Notes: generated by a model from the letters alone, not told the origin. Shown: positions 49,618-62,174, counted from the stretch's first letter. The stretch: DNA of 64,000 bases from Sipunculus nudus (GCA_026874595.1 CM049317.1:42494401-42558400), one strand, 5' to 3'. A program made the numbers and translations.

Positions 49618-50350
49618 GGGCTTTACGGTACCCGTAAGGGCTCGGGGTGACATGTGAAAAGTCGAATGGCTGCTGTGCGTCGTACGGCTCCCTTGCGATG
49701 TAAATTTTGCCATGCCGTGTCTTCACGGTGCCCTGAATCTGAGCTGTCGGATATATAAATACAGCCACATCGACATATATATTATAAACACTGAACCTCT
49801 CTGCGCTGAAGCCAACTTCTCTGAAACTGTTAAGTGTTTTATTAACCTTGAAAATTGATATGAAAAAGTATAGCGCTCAGGTTTGACACTACAATAAATA
49901 TAATATCAATAAATGATTTCCAATAATTATATTTTGTATAAAAGTTAATAATGAAAAATCGAATCGAGTAACATAAGAAAAACTTTGATTTTAATATACC
50001 GAAAAATGATATTGGTCTCTTTGCTATTTGATCGTTTCTTATTCTTTGGCTTAATGATCAACCGCTCTATATAAAGCAGGAAATAACCTTACCGTTGGCG
50101 CACGGTACCAGCGATCGTGCCGGTCACCGGCCGGGCACCGTACGGTGTACTTCCTTCATGCATAGAATCTGCACAGTCACCTTACGGTTCCCGGACGGCC
50201 CTAAGGTACGGAGGTCACCGTCCGGTCGCCGTAGATTATGTGAGTGTAAACAATGTGGGATAAAACAATCACACGGTGACCGTACGGTCTCGAAAACTCG
50301 CGGCAAACCGGCGGGTTGAAAAAATCGTACGGCGGCCGGTGTATATGTGT
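49618..50350. other. CGTACG-rich island continuing beside the inverted-repeat elements
   Basis: Many CCGTACGG, GGTACCCGTAAGG and related palindromes occur at 49,620-49,700 and 50,095-50,340, separated by an AT-rich stretch. No coding motif. It may be a diverged transposon pair or a local CpG island. Confidence 0.4.
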
Positions 50351-51354
50351 GCTAGGCATTATCAGGAATATATCTAGACAAATTTAAGTGGCGGCTAAAT
50401 TGAAGGAAATTGGCAAAGCAGGCGTAGGTGATCACGGCGGGGGTCCAGGGGCCCGCCTGAGGGCCCTGATGGGGGGCCAGGGGGCTCCTAAATTTCCAAG
50501 TTTTACATGTTTTTAATGGCAATGGAAGGCTGTCAAAATAGGTGGACAGGGTTGGTGGAACGGACTGTAACACTATTCCGATTCGCTCTGCTCCTCTCCA
50601 TCAGCCTCTTGAGTTCGGCCCTCCAGTTTAAATCGTGTATGGTTCCAAATGGGGGAGCCTTTGGAATCGTAAAGTGAACTTTTATCCGGTTCCAATATAA
50701 AATAATTACCCGTTCGTTGCCTTTGGGTATTGTTTAAAACTTCTGAACGGTTATAACACCAATGTAATGCACGATTGCCTTACACATCCATAATTTTCAA
50801 GAGACCTAGTGAATTCATAGATAAGAAGTCGCCATGAATGTGTTGAAGTGTCCCACAGTCCTTTGCGACGTGATTTAGACTTGGACCCCGCTCCGATATT
50901 ATCGCTGTCGGAACTTGAAAAAGTTGGCGTTGATAGGGGACTGTGCAGGGTACCAGTCCATCAACGTCCGCTCACGTGTTACAACAAGTTCTTAACGTTT
51001 GGTATGTTTAAATCACGGCGGGCTTACAAGGATCTTAGGGGAAAATGTTTAATTGAAATATTAAGGTACGAATTTGTTATGTTGCCAGAAAAACTCATTT
51101 ACTACCAAAGAAACGATCGGATGTATTTTTATGTATATATTTAGTACTTTTAAAGTTTATTTTGGGTGACGTCTACAATTTCACCAATACACGGCCACAG
51201 TGTACAGGTCAGGCCCACAGCTGTGATCTTATCACAGTTGTGGATTCTGCAACAAGTAAACACAGAGACACCCACCCTTTGTGACGTCATTTTCAATTCC
51301 TGCCGCGCGACATGTTTCTTAATCGGTAGAATGGCCCAGTCGATGCAATGGTTA
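50351..51354. other. Gene-free stretch
   Basis: This contains a GC-rich segment (GGGGGTCCAGGGGCCCGCCT near 50,440) and a 98-codon plus-strand frame at 50,848-51,144 without recognisable motif. No splice context supports it. Confidence 0.35.
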
Positions 51355-52280
51355 GAACATAATGCCTCCCACTAACAGAACCATCAAACTTACTTTGCTG
51401 AGTCGCAAAGCTTGGAACAGGTACTGCCACCTCGTGGCAAATAATATAACTAAAGTACGCCTGTATGGCTGACTGATACATCGACTTGTATATTCAACCC
51501 ATTATGTAACGGTCAGCGCCACATATCACAGCCTCGCTGAACTAAGGGATTTTCCAGTGACGTAAGGAGTAATTGGTGGTCTTTCCAAGAATCTTTTACA
51601 AAACCAACATGGTTCATTCAGTCATCGCCTATTACGGGCTTCACGCTGCCTATTTATATTCCCGGTTAATCAGTCTTAATATTTTAGGTCCACGCCTATT
51701 TTGAATACGGCAAGACTTTCAACACTTTAACCTTCAGCCTCAACGTATCACCGTTTATCAGACCATCGCTCTACAAAGCGGGCCTGTTAAAAAAATGTAT
51801 CTCTAGGTCGGCCAATCAGCGTAAGATATTCAGGTGTACACGCGACGAACGCAGTAATGTGATATACCCGCTGGCTGAAACGATCACGGCGATCTGTGTG
51901 TTAGCAACTTTTGAGCGGCTTAGGGAACCAATACACATTACAAAATCGTTGCGATAGTGTCTACAATGCACTTACATTTGGTCCATGGACCGTAATGCTC
52001 GAACAGCAGAGATATATCACAGGACACGCAGGTCCATGTATCGACTACCTGAATATATGATTTCACTGCGAGTGTTACCAAGCGGGTCGAGCTGTTTATT
52101 GCCTATGGGACCGCTGTTAGCGTTCCCATAGCAACGAAGCGATTCACATGGGGCGTGACGGCCTGATATGCATATGCGAGGGAATCGTCAGGAGCCTGGT
52201 GACGCCCTAATATGCAAATATCAGGGATTCACCATACGGACTTTACAGGGCTTTCGTGATAAGAGCTGATACTGTAGAAA
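51355..52280 (+). repeat. Dispersed repeat family, copy B (uninterrupted)
   Basis: This is the most complete copy. It shares CCTCCCACTAACAGAACCAT and TCGCAAAGCTTGGAACAGGT with copy C, and from CAGCGCCACATATCAC to GACTTTACAGGGCTT with copy A. It preserves the empty site used by the LINE in copy A. No coding sequence. Confidence 0.75.
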
Positions 52281-52289
52281 TGCTGTTTC

Positions 52290-53130
52290 CTGTTGGGGCA
52301 CCAAGAATAATTTTGGCCTCATCAGGGTTGCCGAGTTATAAAGAGTAAACAAAAACTCTAACCTGAGCTAGGTTTGGATCTGTACAAAGTTTGTTTATGA
52401 GGTGCTAATTACTGGTCCAGAAAATAAAATATATGGAGAGTTTTAATAGCTGTGCTGGGTATTGTCGCTGTACATCAGTCTACTAAGGTAATTGAAATAT
52501 CTTCATGAGCAAATGTACAAATAAGCTTAGCAAAAAAAAAAAAGAAAAATAAATAAATAAACTAGACATGTTCATGAACATCCTGGACCTGTGACTTTGA
52601 CCCTTTCATCCCTAAATCATACGAGGGGTTGCTAATCCTCCATTCAATACATCTGTGAAATATAAAAGCAATAGGTCAAATGGCTGCAGAGTTATGAAGA
52701 GTAAAAAAAACTTTAACCTGAGCTGGGATGGGATCTGTACAATTTTTGTCTTGTTACTGGCACTAAAATTAAAATTTGGAAAAAAAAAATTGATAGTTGT
52801 GTATTGGTTAAGGTATTGTCATGGTACATCAGTGTATTAAGTTTATTTGAAATGTCTTCATTAGCAATGGGGAAATGTGCCTAACAAAAACTTTAACCTG
52901 ACTTGTTCATGAACAACAGAGGCCTGTAAACTCGAACTACGATCACCAATATAATACGTATGTATAATAAGAATGCAATCGGATCAGTGGCTGCCGAGTT
53001 ATAAAGACATAACAAAAAACTTTAACCTGGGGTGTCTACGGACGCCGCCAACGCCAGGGTTACGGTATAAGCTCTCCTGAACTTCGATCCGGCGAGCTAA
53101 AAATGAAAGGTCTAAACAAAGCAACAGAAC
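52290..53130. repeat. Diverged tandem units of about 320-350 bp
   Basis: GAGTTATAAAGAGTAAACAA-like stretches followed by CTTTAACCTGAGCT-like stretches recur at about 52,332, 52,690 and 52,998, with TGTTCATGAACA nearby in two of them. This is a degenerate intronic repeat of the kind common in invertebrate genomes. Confidence 0.65.
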
Positions 53131-53166
53131 TTTAACGTAATAAGACGACGTACCAAGATGACTGAC

Positions 53167-53311
53167 CTAGAACCTTTTCTTTCGGGACCATCTTGAGACA
53201 CTTTTCCGCCACGTCTTGTGTTGGAGCGTGCAGCAAGTCTCGCATGATGCTTACGGACAGACGGGGCTTCTTGTGCTCCTCTGCCAGCTCTACCATTTTT
53301 CGGAACTGGTT
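53167..53311 (-). CDS. Internal exon of the kinesin-3-like gene: tail segment
   Basis: The acceptor is GCTTGTACAG before 53,311 and the donor is CTAG followed by GTCAGT after 53,167. The 145-nt exon starts in phase 0 and ends in phase 1, which joins exactly to the last exon. It encodes 48 residues beginning NQFRKMVELAEEHKKPRLSV and containing MRDLLHAPTQDVAEKCLKMV, an amphipathic helical segment. Two other minus-strand frames cover the same DNA but either lack these borders or give low-complexity Arg/Gly-rich products. Assignment to the kinesin family rests on the neighbouring exons. Confidence 0.65.
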
Positions 53312-53685
53312 CTGTACAAGCAGAGGAACGCATATACAATGATATGGTTCAAGAAACAAACGCTGGTAGACTGTCTAACCTGCATATGCAAAGTTAGCAA
53401 GTTTTGCTCAGCAGAAAAGGTTTGATGTGACATTGTATCACGTCTGCTCCAGAGAAACACAGTATTACACACACTCTACTTACAAACAAACTGAACGTAC
53501 TTCTCCTACGGATATACATATCTTAAGCGTTTGATATGTTCAGTTTATACTCTCATACCTAATTCTAACAAATAAAGGCTCGGTCTGGCGAAAGCCCTCT
53601 AATATTACAAAACAACAGCATTTCAGCCAAGCTTATCTGGTGCATCCTAAGATCTGGCATTGTAACAGCTGCATTTTCAACTCAC

Positions 53686-53794
53686 TGTGAAAATTAATAT
53701 AAATGTCTGACATTTTTTCGAGACCAGCTGTGTGAAGTCTCTTTTCACAAGCTTTCTCAGTCCCCCTCCTCAAGTCTGAAACTGAGCTGCGCAC
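53686..53794 (-). CDS. Doubtful extra exon in the satellite-side intron
   Basis: The acceptor CAAGCTTTCAG and donor GTGAGT frame 36 codons plus one base reading VRSSVSDLRRGTEKACEKRL and further helical residues. The phase (0 to 1) does not join to the next exon in the reading used above, so it would be an alternative or terminal exon, or chance. Part of it, AAAGAGACTTCACACAGCT on the minus strand, is an inverted copy of the satellite that begins 27 bp away on the plus strand. Confidence 0.2.
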
Positions 53795-53820
53795 CTGAAA
53801 GCTTGTGTAGAAGAGAATCA

Positions 53821-56800
53821 CACAGCTAGTCTAAAAGGATGCCAACAATAGAAAGAGACTTCACACAGCTAGTCTAAAAGGATGCCAACAATAGAAAGAG
53901 ACTTCACACAGCTAGTCTAAAAGGATGCCAACAATACAAAGAGACTTCACACAGCTTGTCTAAGTATGCCAACCATACACTTCACCCCGCTAGTCTAAAA
54001 GGATGCCAACAATACAAAGAGACTTCACACGGCTAGTCTAAAGAATGTCAACCATACAAAGAGATTTCACACAGCTAGTTTTAAAGGCTGCCAACCGTAC
54101 AAGGAGACTTCACACAGCTAGTCTAAAAGGTTGCCAACCAAACATTCACAAAGCTAGTCAAAAAGGATGCCAACCATACAAAAAAACTTCACGCAGCTAG
54201 TTAAAAGGATTCCAAACATACAAAGAGACTTCACACAGCTTGTCTAAGTATGCCAACCATACACTTCACCCAGCTATACTAAAAGGATGCCAACAATACA
54301 AAGAGACTTCACAAAGCTTGTCTAAGTATGCCAACCATACACGTCACCCAGCTAGTCTAAAAGGATGCCAACAAATACAAAGAGACTTCACACGGCTAGT
54401 CTAAAGAATGTCAACCATACAAAGAGATTTCACACAGCTAGTTTTAAAGGCTGCCAACCATACAAGGAGACTTCACACAGCTAGTCTAAAAGGTTGCCAA
54501 CCAAACATTCACAAAGCTAGTCAAAAAGGATGCCAACCATACAAAAAAACTTCACGCAGCTAGTTAAAAGGATTCCAAACATACAAAGAGACTTCACACA
54601 GCTTGTCTAAGTATGCCAACCATACACTTCACCCAGCTAGACTAAAAGGATGCCAACAATACAAAGAGACTTCACACAGCTTGTCTAAGTATGCCAACCA
54701 TACACGTCACCCAGCTAGTCTAAAAGGATGCCAACAATACAAAGAGACTTCACACGGCTAGTCTAAAGAATGTCAACCATACAAAGAGATTTCACACAGC
54801 TAGTTTTAAAGGCTGCCAACTATACAAGGAGACTTCACACAGCTAGTCTAAAAGGATGCCAACCAAACATTCACACAGCTAGTCTAAAAGGATGCCAACC
54901 ATTGAAAAAAAAAACTTCACGCAGCTAGTTAAAAGGTATCAAACATACAAAGAGACTTCACACAGCTAGTCTAAAAGGATGCCAACAATACAAAGAGACT
55001 TCACACGGCTTGTCTAAAGAATGTCAACCATACAAAGAGATTTCACACAGCTAGTTTTAAAGGCTGCCAACTATACAAGGAGACTTCACACAGCTTGTCT
55101 AAGTATGCTCACCATACACTTCACCCAGCTAGTCTAATAGGATGCCAACAATACAAAGAGACTTCACACAGCTTGTCTAAGTATGCCAACCATACACTTC
55201 ACCCAGCTAGTCTAAAAGGATGCCAACAATACAAAGAGACTTCACACAGCTTGTCTAAGTATGCCAACCATACACTTCACCCAGCTAGTCTAAAAGGATG
55301 CCAACCAAACATTCACACAGCTAGTCTAAAAGGATGCCAACCTTACAAAAAAACTTCATGCAGCTAGTTAAAAGGATTCCAAACATACAAAGAGACTTCA
55401 CACAGCTAGTCTAAAAGGATGCCAACAATACAAAGAGACTTCACACAGCTTGTCTAAGTATGCCAACCATACACGTCACCCAGCTAGTCTAAAAGGATGC
55501 CAACAATACAAAGAGACTTCTCACGGCTAGTCTAAAGAATGTCAACCATACAAAGAGATTTCACACAGCTAGTTTCAAAGGCTGCCAACCATACAAGGAG
55601 ACTTAACACAGCTAGTCTAAAAGGATGCCAACCAAACATTCACACAGCTAGTCTAAAAGGATTCCAAACATACAAAGAGACTTCACACAGCTAGTCTAAA
55701 AGGATGCCAACAATACAAAGAGACTTCACACAGCTTGTCGAAGTATGCCAACCATACACTTCACCTAGCTAGTCTAAAAGGATGCCAACAATACAAAGAG
55801 ACTTCACACAACTTGTCTAAGTAAGCCAATCATACACTTCATCCAGCTAATCTAAAAGGCTGCCAACCATACAAGGAGACTTCTCACAGCTAGTCTTAAG
55901 AATGTCAACCATACAAATTGATTTCACACAGCTAGTTTTAAAGGCTGCCAACTATACAAGAAGACTTCACACAGCTAGTCTAAAAGGATGCGAACCAAAC
56001 ATTTACACACCAAGTCTAAAAGGATGCCAACCATAGGAAAAAACTTCATACAGCTAGTTAAAAGGATTCCAAACATACAAAGAGATTTCATACAGCTAGT
56101 CTAAAAGGATGCCAACAATACAAAGAGACTTCACACAGGTTGTCTAAGTATGCCAACCATACACTTCACCCAGCTAGTCTAAAAGGATGCCAATAATACA
56201 AAGAGACTTCTCACGGCTAGTCTAAAGAATGTCAACCATACAAAGAGATTTCACAAAGCTAGTTTTAAAGGCTGCCAACCATACAAGGAGACTTCACACA
56301 GCTAGTCTAAAAGGATGCCAACCAAACATTCACACAGCTAGTCTAAAAGGATGCCAACCATTGAAAAAAAAAACTTCACGCAGCTAGTTAAAAGGTATCA
56401 AACATACAAATAGACTTCATACAGCTAGTCTAAAAGGATGCCAACAACACAAAGAGACTTCACACAGCTTGTCTAAGTATGCCAACCATACACTTCACCC
56501 AGCTAGTCTAATAGGATGCCAACAATACAAAGAGACTTCACACAGCTTGTCTAAGTATGCCAACCATACACTTCACCCAGCTAGTCTAAAAGGATGCCAA
56601 CAATACAAAGAGACTTCACACAGCTTGTCTAAGTATGCCAACCATACACTTCACCCAGCTAGTCTAAAAGGATGCCAACAATACAAAGAGACTTCACACA
56701 GCTTGTCTTAGTATGCCAACCATACACTTCACCCAGCTAGTCTAAAAGGATGCCAACAATACAAAGAGACTTCACACAGCTTGTCTAAGTATGCCAACCA

Positions 56801-59800
56801 TACACTTCACCCAGCTAGTCTAAAAGGATGCCAACCAAACATTCACACAGCTAGTCTAAAAGGATGCCAACCATACAAAAAAACTTCATGCAGCTAGTTA
56901 AAAGGATTCCAAACATACAAAGAGACTTCACACAGCTAGTCTAAAAGGATGCCAACAATACAAAGAGACTTCACACAGCTTGTCTAAGTATGCCAACCAT
57001 ACACGTCACCCAGCTAGTCTATAAGGATGCCAACAATACAAAGAGACTTCACACAGCTTGTCTAAGTATGCCAACCATACACTTTACCCAGCTAGTCTAA
57101 AAGGATGCTAACAATACAAAGAGACTTCACACAGCTTGTCTAAGTATGCCAACCATACACTTCACCCAGCTAGTCTAAAAGGATGCCAACAATACAAAGA
57201 GACTTCACACAGCTTGTCTAAGTATGCCAACCATACACTTCACCCAGCTAGTCTAAAAGGATGCCAACCAAACATTCACACAGCTAGTCTAAAAGGATGC
57301 CAACCATACAAAAAAAACTTCATGCAGCTAGTTAAAAGGATTCCAAACATACAAAGAGACTTCACACAGCTAGTCTAAAAGGATGCCAACAATACAAAGA
57401 GACTTCACACAGCTTGTCTAAGTATGCCAACCATACACGTCACCCAGCTAGTCTAAAAGGATGCCAACAATACAAAGAGACTTCTCACGGCTAGTCTAAA
57501 GAATGTCAACCATACAAAGAGATTTCACACAGCTAGTTTCAAAGGCTGCCAACCATACAAGGAGACTTAACACAGCTAGTCTAAAAGGATGCCAACCAAA
57601 CATTCACACAGCTAGTCTAAAAGGATGCCAACCATTGAAAAAAAAAACTTCACGCAGCTAGTTAAAAGGTATCAAACATACAAATAGACTTCATACAGCT
57701 AGTCTAAAAGGATGCCAACAACACAAAGAGACTTCACACAGCTTGTCTAAGTATGCCAACCATACACTTCACCCAGCTAGTCTAAAAGGATGCCAACAAT
57801 ACAAAGAGACTTCACACAGCTTGTCGAAGTATGCCAACCATACACTTCACCCAGCTAGTCTAAAAGGATGCCAACAATACAAAGAGACTTCACGCAACTT
57901 GTCTAAGTAAGCCAATCATACACTTCATCCAGCTAATCTAAAAGGCTGCCAACCATACAAGGAGACTTCTCACAGCTAGTCTTAAGAATGTCAACCATAC
58001 AAATTGATTTCACACAGCTAGTTTTAAAGGCTGCCAACTATACAAGAAGACTTCACACAGCTAGTCTAAAAGGATGCGAACCAAACATTTACACACCAAG
58101 TCTAAAAGGATGCCAACCATAGGAAAAAACTTCATACAGCTAGTTAAAAGGATTCCAAACATACAAAGAGATTTCATACAGCTAGTCTAAAAGGATGCCA
58201 ACAATACAAAGAGACTTCACACAGCTTGTCTAAGTATGCCAACCATACACTTCACCCAGCTAGTCTAAAAGGATGCCAATAATACAAAGAGACTTCTCAC
58301 GGCTAGTCTAAAGAATGTCAACCATACAAAGAGATTTCACAAAGCTAGTTTTAAAGGCTGCCAACCATACAAGGAGACTTCACACAGCTAGTCTAAAAGG
58401 ATGCCAACCAAACATTCACACAGCTAGTCTAAAAGGATGACAACCATACAAAAAAACTTCATGCAGCTAGTTAAAAGGATTCCAAACATACAAAGAGACT
58501 TCACACAGCTAGTCTAAAAGGATGCCAACAATACAAAGAGACTTCACACAGCTTGTCTAAGTATGCCAACCATACACGTCACCCAGCTAGTCTAAAAGGA
58601 TGCCAACAATACAAAGAGACTTCACACAGCTTGTCTAAGTATGCCAACCATACACTTCACCCAGCTAGTCTAAAAGGATGCCAACAATACAAAGAGACTT
58701 CACACAGCTTGTCTAAGTATGCCAACCATACACTTCACCCAGCTAGTCTAAAAGGATGCCAACAATACAAAGAGACTTCACACAGCTTGTCTAAGTATGC
58801 CAACCATACACTTCACCCAGCTAGTCTAAAAGGATGCCAACAATACAAAGAGACTTCACACAGCTTGTCTAAGTATGCCAACCATACACTTCACCCAGCT
58901 AGTCTAAAAGGATGCCAACAATACAAAGAGACTTCACACAGCTTGTCTAAGTATGCCAACCATACACTTCACCCAGCTAGTCTAAAAGGATGCCAACCAA
59001 ACATTCACACAGCTAGTCTAAAAGGATGCCAACCATACAAAAAAACTTCATGCAGCTAGTTAAAAGGATTCCAAACATACAAAGAGACTTCACACAGCTA
59101 GTCTAAAAGGATGCCAACAATACAAAGAGACTTCACACAGCTTGTCTAAGTATGCCAACCATACACGTCACCCAGCTAGTCTAAAAGGATGCCAACAATA
59201 CAAAGAGACTTCACACAGCTTGTCTAAGTATGCCAACCATACACTTCACCCAGCTAGTCTAAAAGGATGCCAACAATACAGAGAGACTTCACACAGCTTG
59301 TCTAAGTATGCCAACCAAACACTTCACCCAGCTAGTCTAAAAGGATGCCAACAATACAAAGAGACTTCACACAGCTTGTCTAAGTATGCCAACCATACAC
59401 TTCACCCAGCTAGTCTAAAAGGATGCCAACAATACAAAGAGACTTCACACAGCTTGTCTAAGTATGCCAACCATACACTTCACCCAGCTAGTCTAAAAGG
59501 ATGCCAACCAAACATTCACACAGCTAGTCTAAAAGGATGCCAACCATACAAAAAACTTCATGCAGCTAGTTAAAAGGATTCCAAACATACAAAGAGACTT
59601 CACACAGCTAGTCTAAAAGGATGCCAACAATACAAAGAGACTTCACACAGCTTGTCTAAGTATGCCAACCATACACGTCACCCAGCTAGTCTAAAAGGAT
59701 GCCAACAATACAAAGAGACTTCTCACGGCTAGTCTAAAGAATGTCAACCATACAAAGAGATTTCACACAGCTAGTTTCAAAGGCTGCCAACCATACAAGG

Positions 59801-61060
59801 AGACTTAACACAGCTAGTCTAAAAGGATGCCAACCAAACATTCACACAGCTAGTCTAAAAGGATTCCAAACATACAAAGAGACTTCACACAGCTAGTCTA
59901 AAAGGATGCCAACAATACAAAGAGACTTCACACAGCTTGTCGAAGTATGCCAACCATACACTTCACCCAGCTAGTCTAAAAGGATGCCAACAATACAAAG
60001 AGACTTCACACAACTTGTCTAAGTAAGCCAATCATACACTTCATCCAGCTAATCTAAAAGGCTGCCAACCATACAAGGAGACTTCTCACAGCTAGTCTTA
60101 AGAATGTCAACCATACAAATTGATTTCACACAGCTAGTTTTAAAGGCTGCCAACTATACAAGAAGACTTCACACAGCTAGTCTAAAAGGATGCGAACCAA
60201 ACATTTACACACCAAGTCTAAAAGGATGCCAACCATAGGAAAAAACTTCATACAGCTAGTTAAAAGGATTCCAAACATACAAAGAGATTTCATACAGCTA
60301 GTCTAAAAGGATGCCAACAATACAAAGAGACTTCACACAGCTTGTCTAAGTATGCCAACCATACACTTCACCCAGCTAGTCTAAAAGGATGCCAATAATA
60401 CAAAGAGACTTCTCACGGCTAGTCTAAAGAATGTCAACCATACAAAGAGATTTCACAAAGCTAGTTTTAAAGGCTGCCAACCATACAAGGAGACTTCACA
60501 CAGCTAGTCTAAAAGGATGCCAACCAAACATTCACACAGCTAGTCTAAAAGGATGCCAACCATTGAAAAAAAAAACTTCACGCAGCTAGTTAAAAGGTAT
60601 CAAACATACAAAGAGACTTCATACAGCTAGTCTAAAAGGATGCCAACAACACAAAGAGACTTCACACAGCTTGTCTAAGTATGCCAACCATACACTTCAC
60701 CCAGCTAGTCTAATAGGATGCCAACAATACAAAGAGACTTCTCACGGCTAGTCTAAAGAATGTCAACTATACAAAGAGATTTCACACAGCTAGTTTTAAA
60801 GGCTGCCAACCATACAAGGAGACTGAACACAGCTAGTCTAAAAGGATGCCAACCAAACAAAAAAAACTTCACACAGCTAGTTAGAAGGATTCCAAACATA
60901 CAAAGAGACTTCTCACAGCTAGTCTTAAAGGATGCCAACCAGACAAGGAGACTTCATAAAGCTAGTCTCAAAGGATGCCAACCATACTAAGAGACTTAAC
61001 ACAGCTAAAAAGGGTGCCAATCATATACTTCCCACAGCTAGTCTAAAAGGATGCTAACCA
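53821..61060. repeat. 43-bp satellite with 78-bp dimer units, inside an intron
   Basis: The basic monomer reads CACAGCTAGTCTAAAAGGAT then GCCAACAATACAAAGAGACT then TCA (43 bp). A second form, CAGCTTGTCTAAGTATGCCA then ACCATACACTTCACC (35 bp), alternates with it to make a 78-bp dimer, prominent at 55.1-55.3, 56.4-57.3, 58.5-59.5 kb. Longer periods exist: the GGATGCGAACCAAACATTTA variant is at about 55,985, 58,071 and 60,187 (2,086 and 2,116 bp). Because 78 is a multiple of three, frames up to 168 codons with a 26-residue period arise. They are not genes. The array lies wholly between two exons of the kinesin-like gene. Confidence 0.95.
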
Positions 61061-61139
61061 TACAATGAACATTTCCAGTTGAACATGATTTTGACAGACT
61101 GGGTTCACCATGGCTGAACAACAGGGAGTCCATTATGAA

Positions 61140-61829
61140 GAGTAGGAACTGGCTTTCACTGACCACCTTCTATTAGAGCGGGGGGGGGGGGGGAGTTATG
61201 GGGTGAGAAAAAGCTAGGCTATTACTGACCACTTTCTATTAGAGCGGGGAGCGAGTTATGAGGTGAGAAGAAGCTGGGCTTTCACTGACCACCTTCTATT
61301 AGAGCGGGGGAGGGGGGGGGGGGGGGAGTCATGGGGTGAGAAAAAGCTGGGCTTTCATGACCACTTTCTATTAGAGCGGGAAGCGAGTTATGAGGAGAAG
61401 AAGCTGGGTTTTCACTGGTTACTTTATGTTAGAGCGGGGAGTGAGTTATGAGGAGCAGAAGCTGAGCTTTCACTGACCACTTTCTATTAGAGCGGGGAGC
61501 GAGTTATGAGGTGAGAAGAAGCTGGGGTTTCACTGACCACTTTCTATTAGAGCGGGAAGCGAGTTATGAGGGAAAGAAGCTGGGCTTTCACTGATCTCTT
61601 TCTATTAGAGCAAGGAGTGAGTTATGAGGTGAGAAAAAGCTGGGCTTTCACTGATCATTTTCTGTTAGAGCGGGCAGTGAGTTATGAGGAGCAGAAGCTG
61701 GCCTTCACTGACCACTTTCTATTAGAGCGGGGAGCGAGTTGTGAGGTGAGAAGAAGCTGGGCTTTCATTGACCACTTTCTGTTAAGCAGGGAGCGAGTTA
61801 TGAGGAGAAGAAGCTGGGCATGCACTGAC
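61140..61829. repeat. 60-bp minisatellite derived from an exon/5' splice-site border
   Basis: About 12 units of CTTTCACTGACCACTTTCTA then TTAGAGCGGGGAGCGAGTTA then TGAGGTGAGAAGAAGCTGGG, some with G runs. The last unit passes directly into the exon at 61,830: the minus strand AGAAAGTG then GTCAGTG of the unit is the exon end and donor. Six upstream units keep ACTGACCAC exactly (near 61,158, 61,225, 61,284, 61,471, 61,531 and 61,707), that is, GTG then GTCAGT on the minus strand. Confidence 0.9.
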
Positions 61830-61910
61830 CACTTTCTGTTCCAATTTTTCCTTCTTCTTCCTCATCATGGCGAGCTCCATAGTCAACTTCACCTTCTGTG
61901 TATCTATTTT
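61830..61910 (-). CDS. Internal exon of the kinesin-3-like gene: coiled coil
   Basis: The acceptor is TCTTCCACAG before 61,910 and the donor GTCAGT after 61,830. The 81-nt exon has 27 codons in phase 0 at both ends and encodes KIDTQKVKLTMELAMMRKKK followed by EKLEQKV, a strongly helical Lys/Glu-rich segment with hydrophobic heptad spacing. A coiled coil directly after the C2-like segment fits small kinesin-3 motors of the KIF28P/KLP-6 type. Its 3' end is the seed of the adjoining minisatellite. Confidence 0.68.
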
Positions 61911-62174
61911 CTGTGGAAGATAGGAAAAAGTATCCTGATCTATGAAAGTATCTAATACACCTACGTTTGTAGTTATGTTTTCTTAATACAGCTACTATAA
62001 TGAAATAATTTGAGAGTGAAATGATTTACACATAGTTACATATTATATCAGTTTAGGTAATGTTGTTAGGAACATCATCATGCTCCAATGCTCTTCAACT
62101 CTCTGTAACTGTCTTTGTGGTAGCTCCTTGTACAAGTTAAGGCCACCATGATTTAGTGTTTCAGATAGACTGAC
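61911..62174 (-). other. Short intron of the kinesin-3-like gene (264 bp)
   Basis: Donor AAG then GTCAGT at the exon ending 62,175, and acceptor TCTTCCACAG. Reading through it in the upstream frame gives a stop at 62,043 after 34 extra codons that have no family character, which supports splicing. Confidence 0.6.

Larger units (their letters stand above)
45439..53166 (-). other. Intron of the kinesin-3-like gene, about 7.7 kb
   Basis: Donor GTCAGT at 53,166-53,161 and acceptor CTTTACAG at 45,446-45,439. It contains a 52-bp minisatellite, degenerate repeats with receptor-like palindromes, a CGTACG-rich island, dispersed repeat copy B and diverged 330-bp units. I found no further exon that keeps the phases, but a short one could be missed. 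Confidence 0.55.
53312..61829 (-). other. Intron of the kinesin-3-like gene, about 8.5 kb
   Basis: Donor GTCAGT after 61,830 and acceptor TTGTACAG before 53,311, both phase 0. Most of it is tandem repeat: the 60-bp array next to the donor and the 43/78-bp satellite. Confidence 0.55.

Noticed and set aside
53112-53339. Arg/Gly-rich 75-codon minus-strand frame
   Set aside because: It is an out-of-phase shadow of the exon 53,167-53,311, whose phases match both neighbours.
55095-59573. Frames of 80-168 codons with a 26-residue period (SKYANHTLHPASLKGCQQYK)
   Set aside because: The 78-bp dimer is a multiple of three, so frames stay open by chance. There is no start context, domain or splice signal, and units decay without regard to codon position.
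61566-61955. 129-codon plus-strand frame
   Set aside because: It is composed of the 60-bp minisatellite read on the wrong strand.
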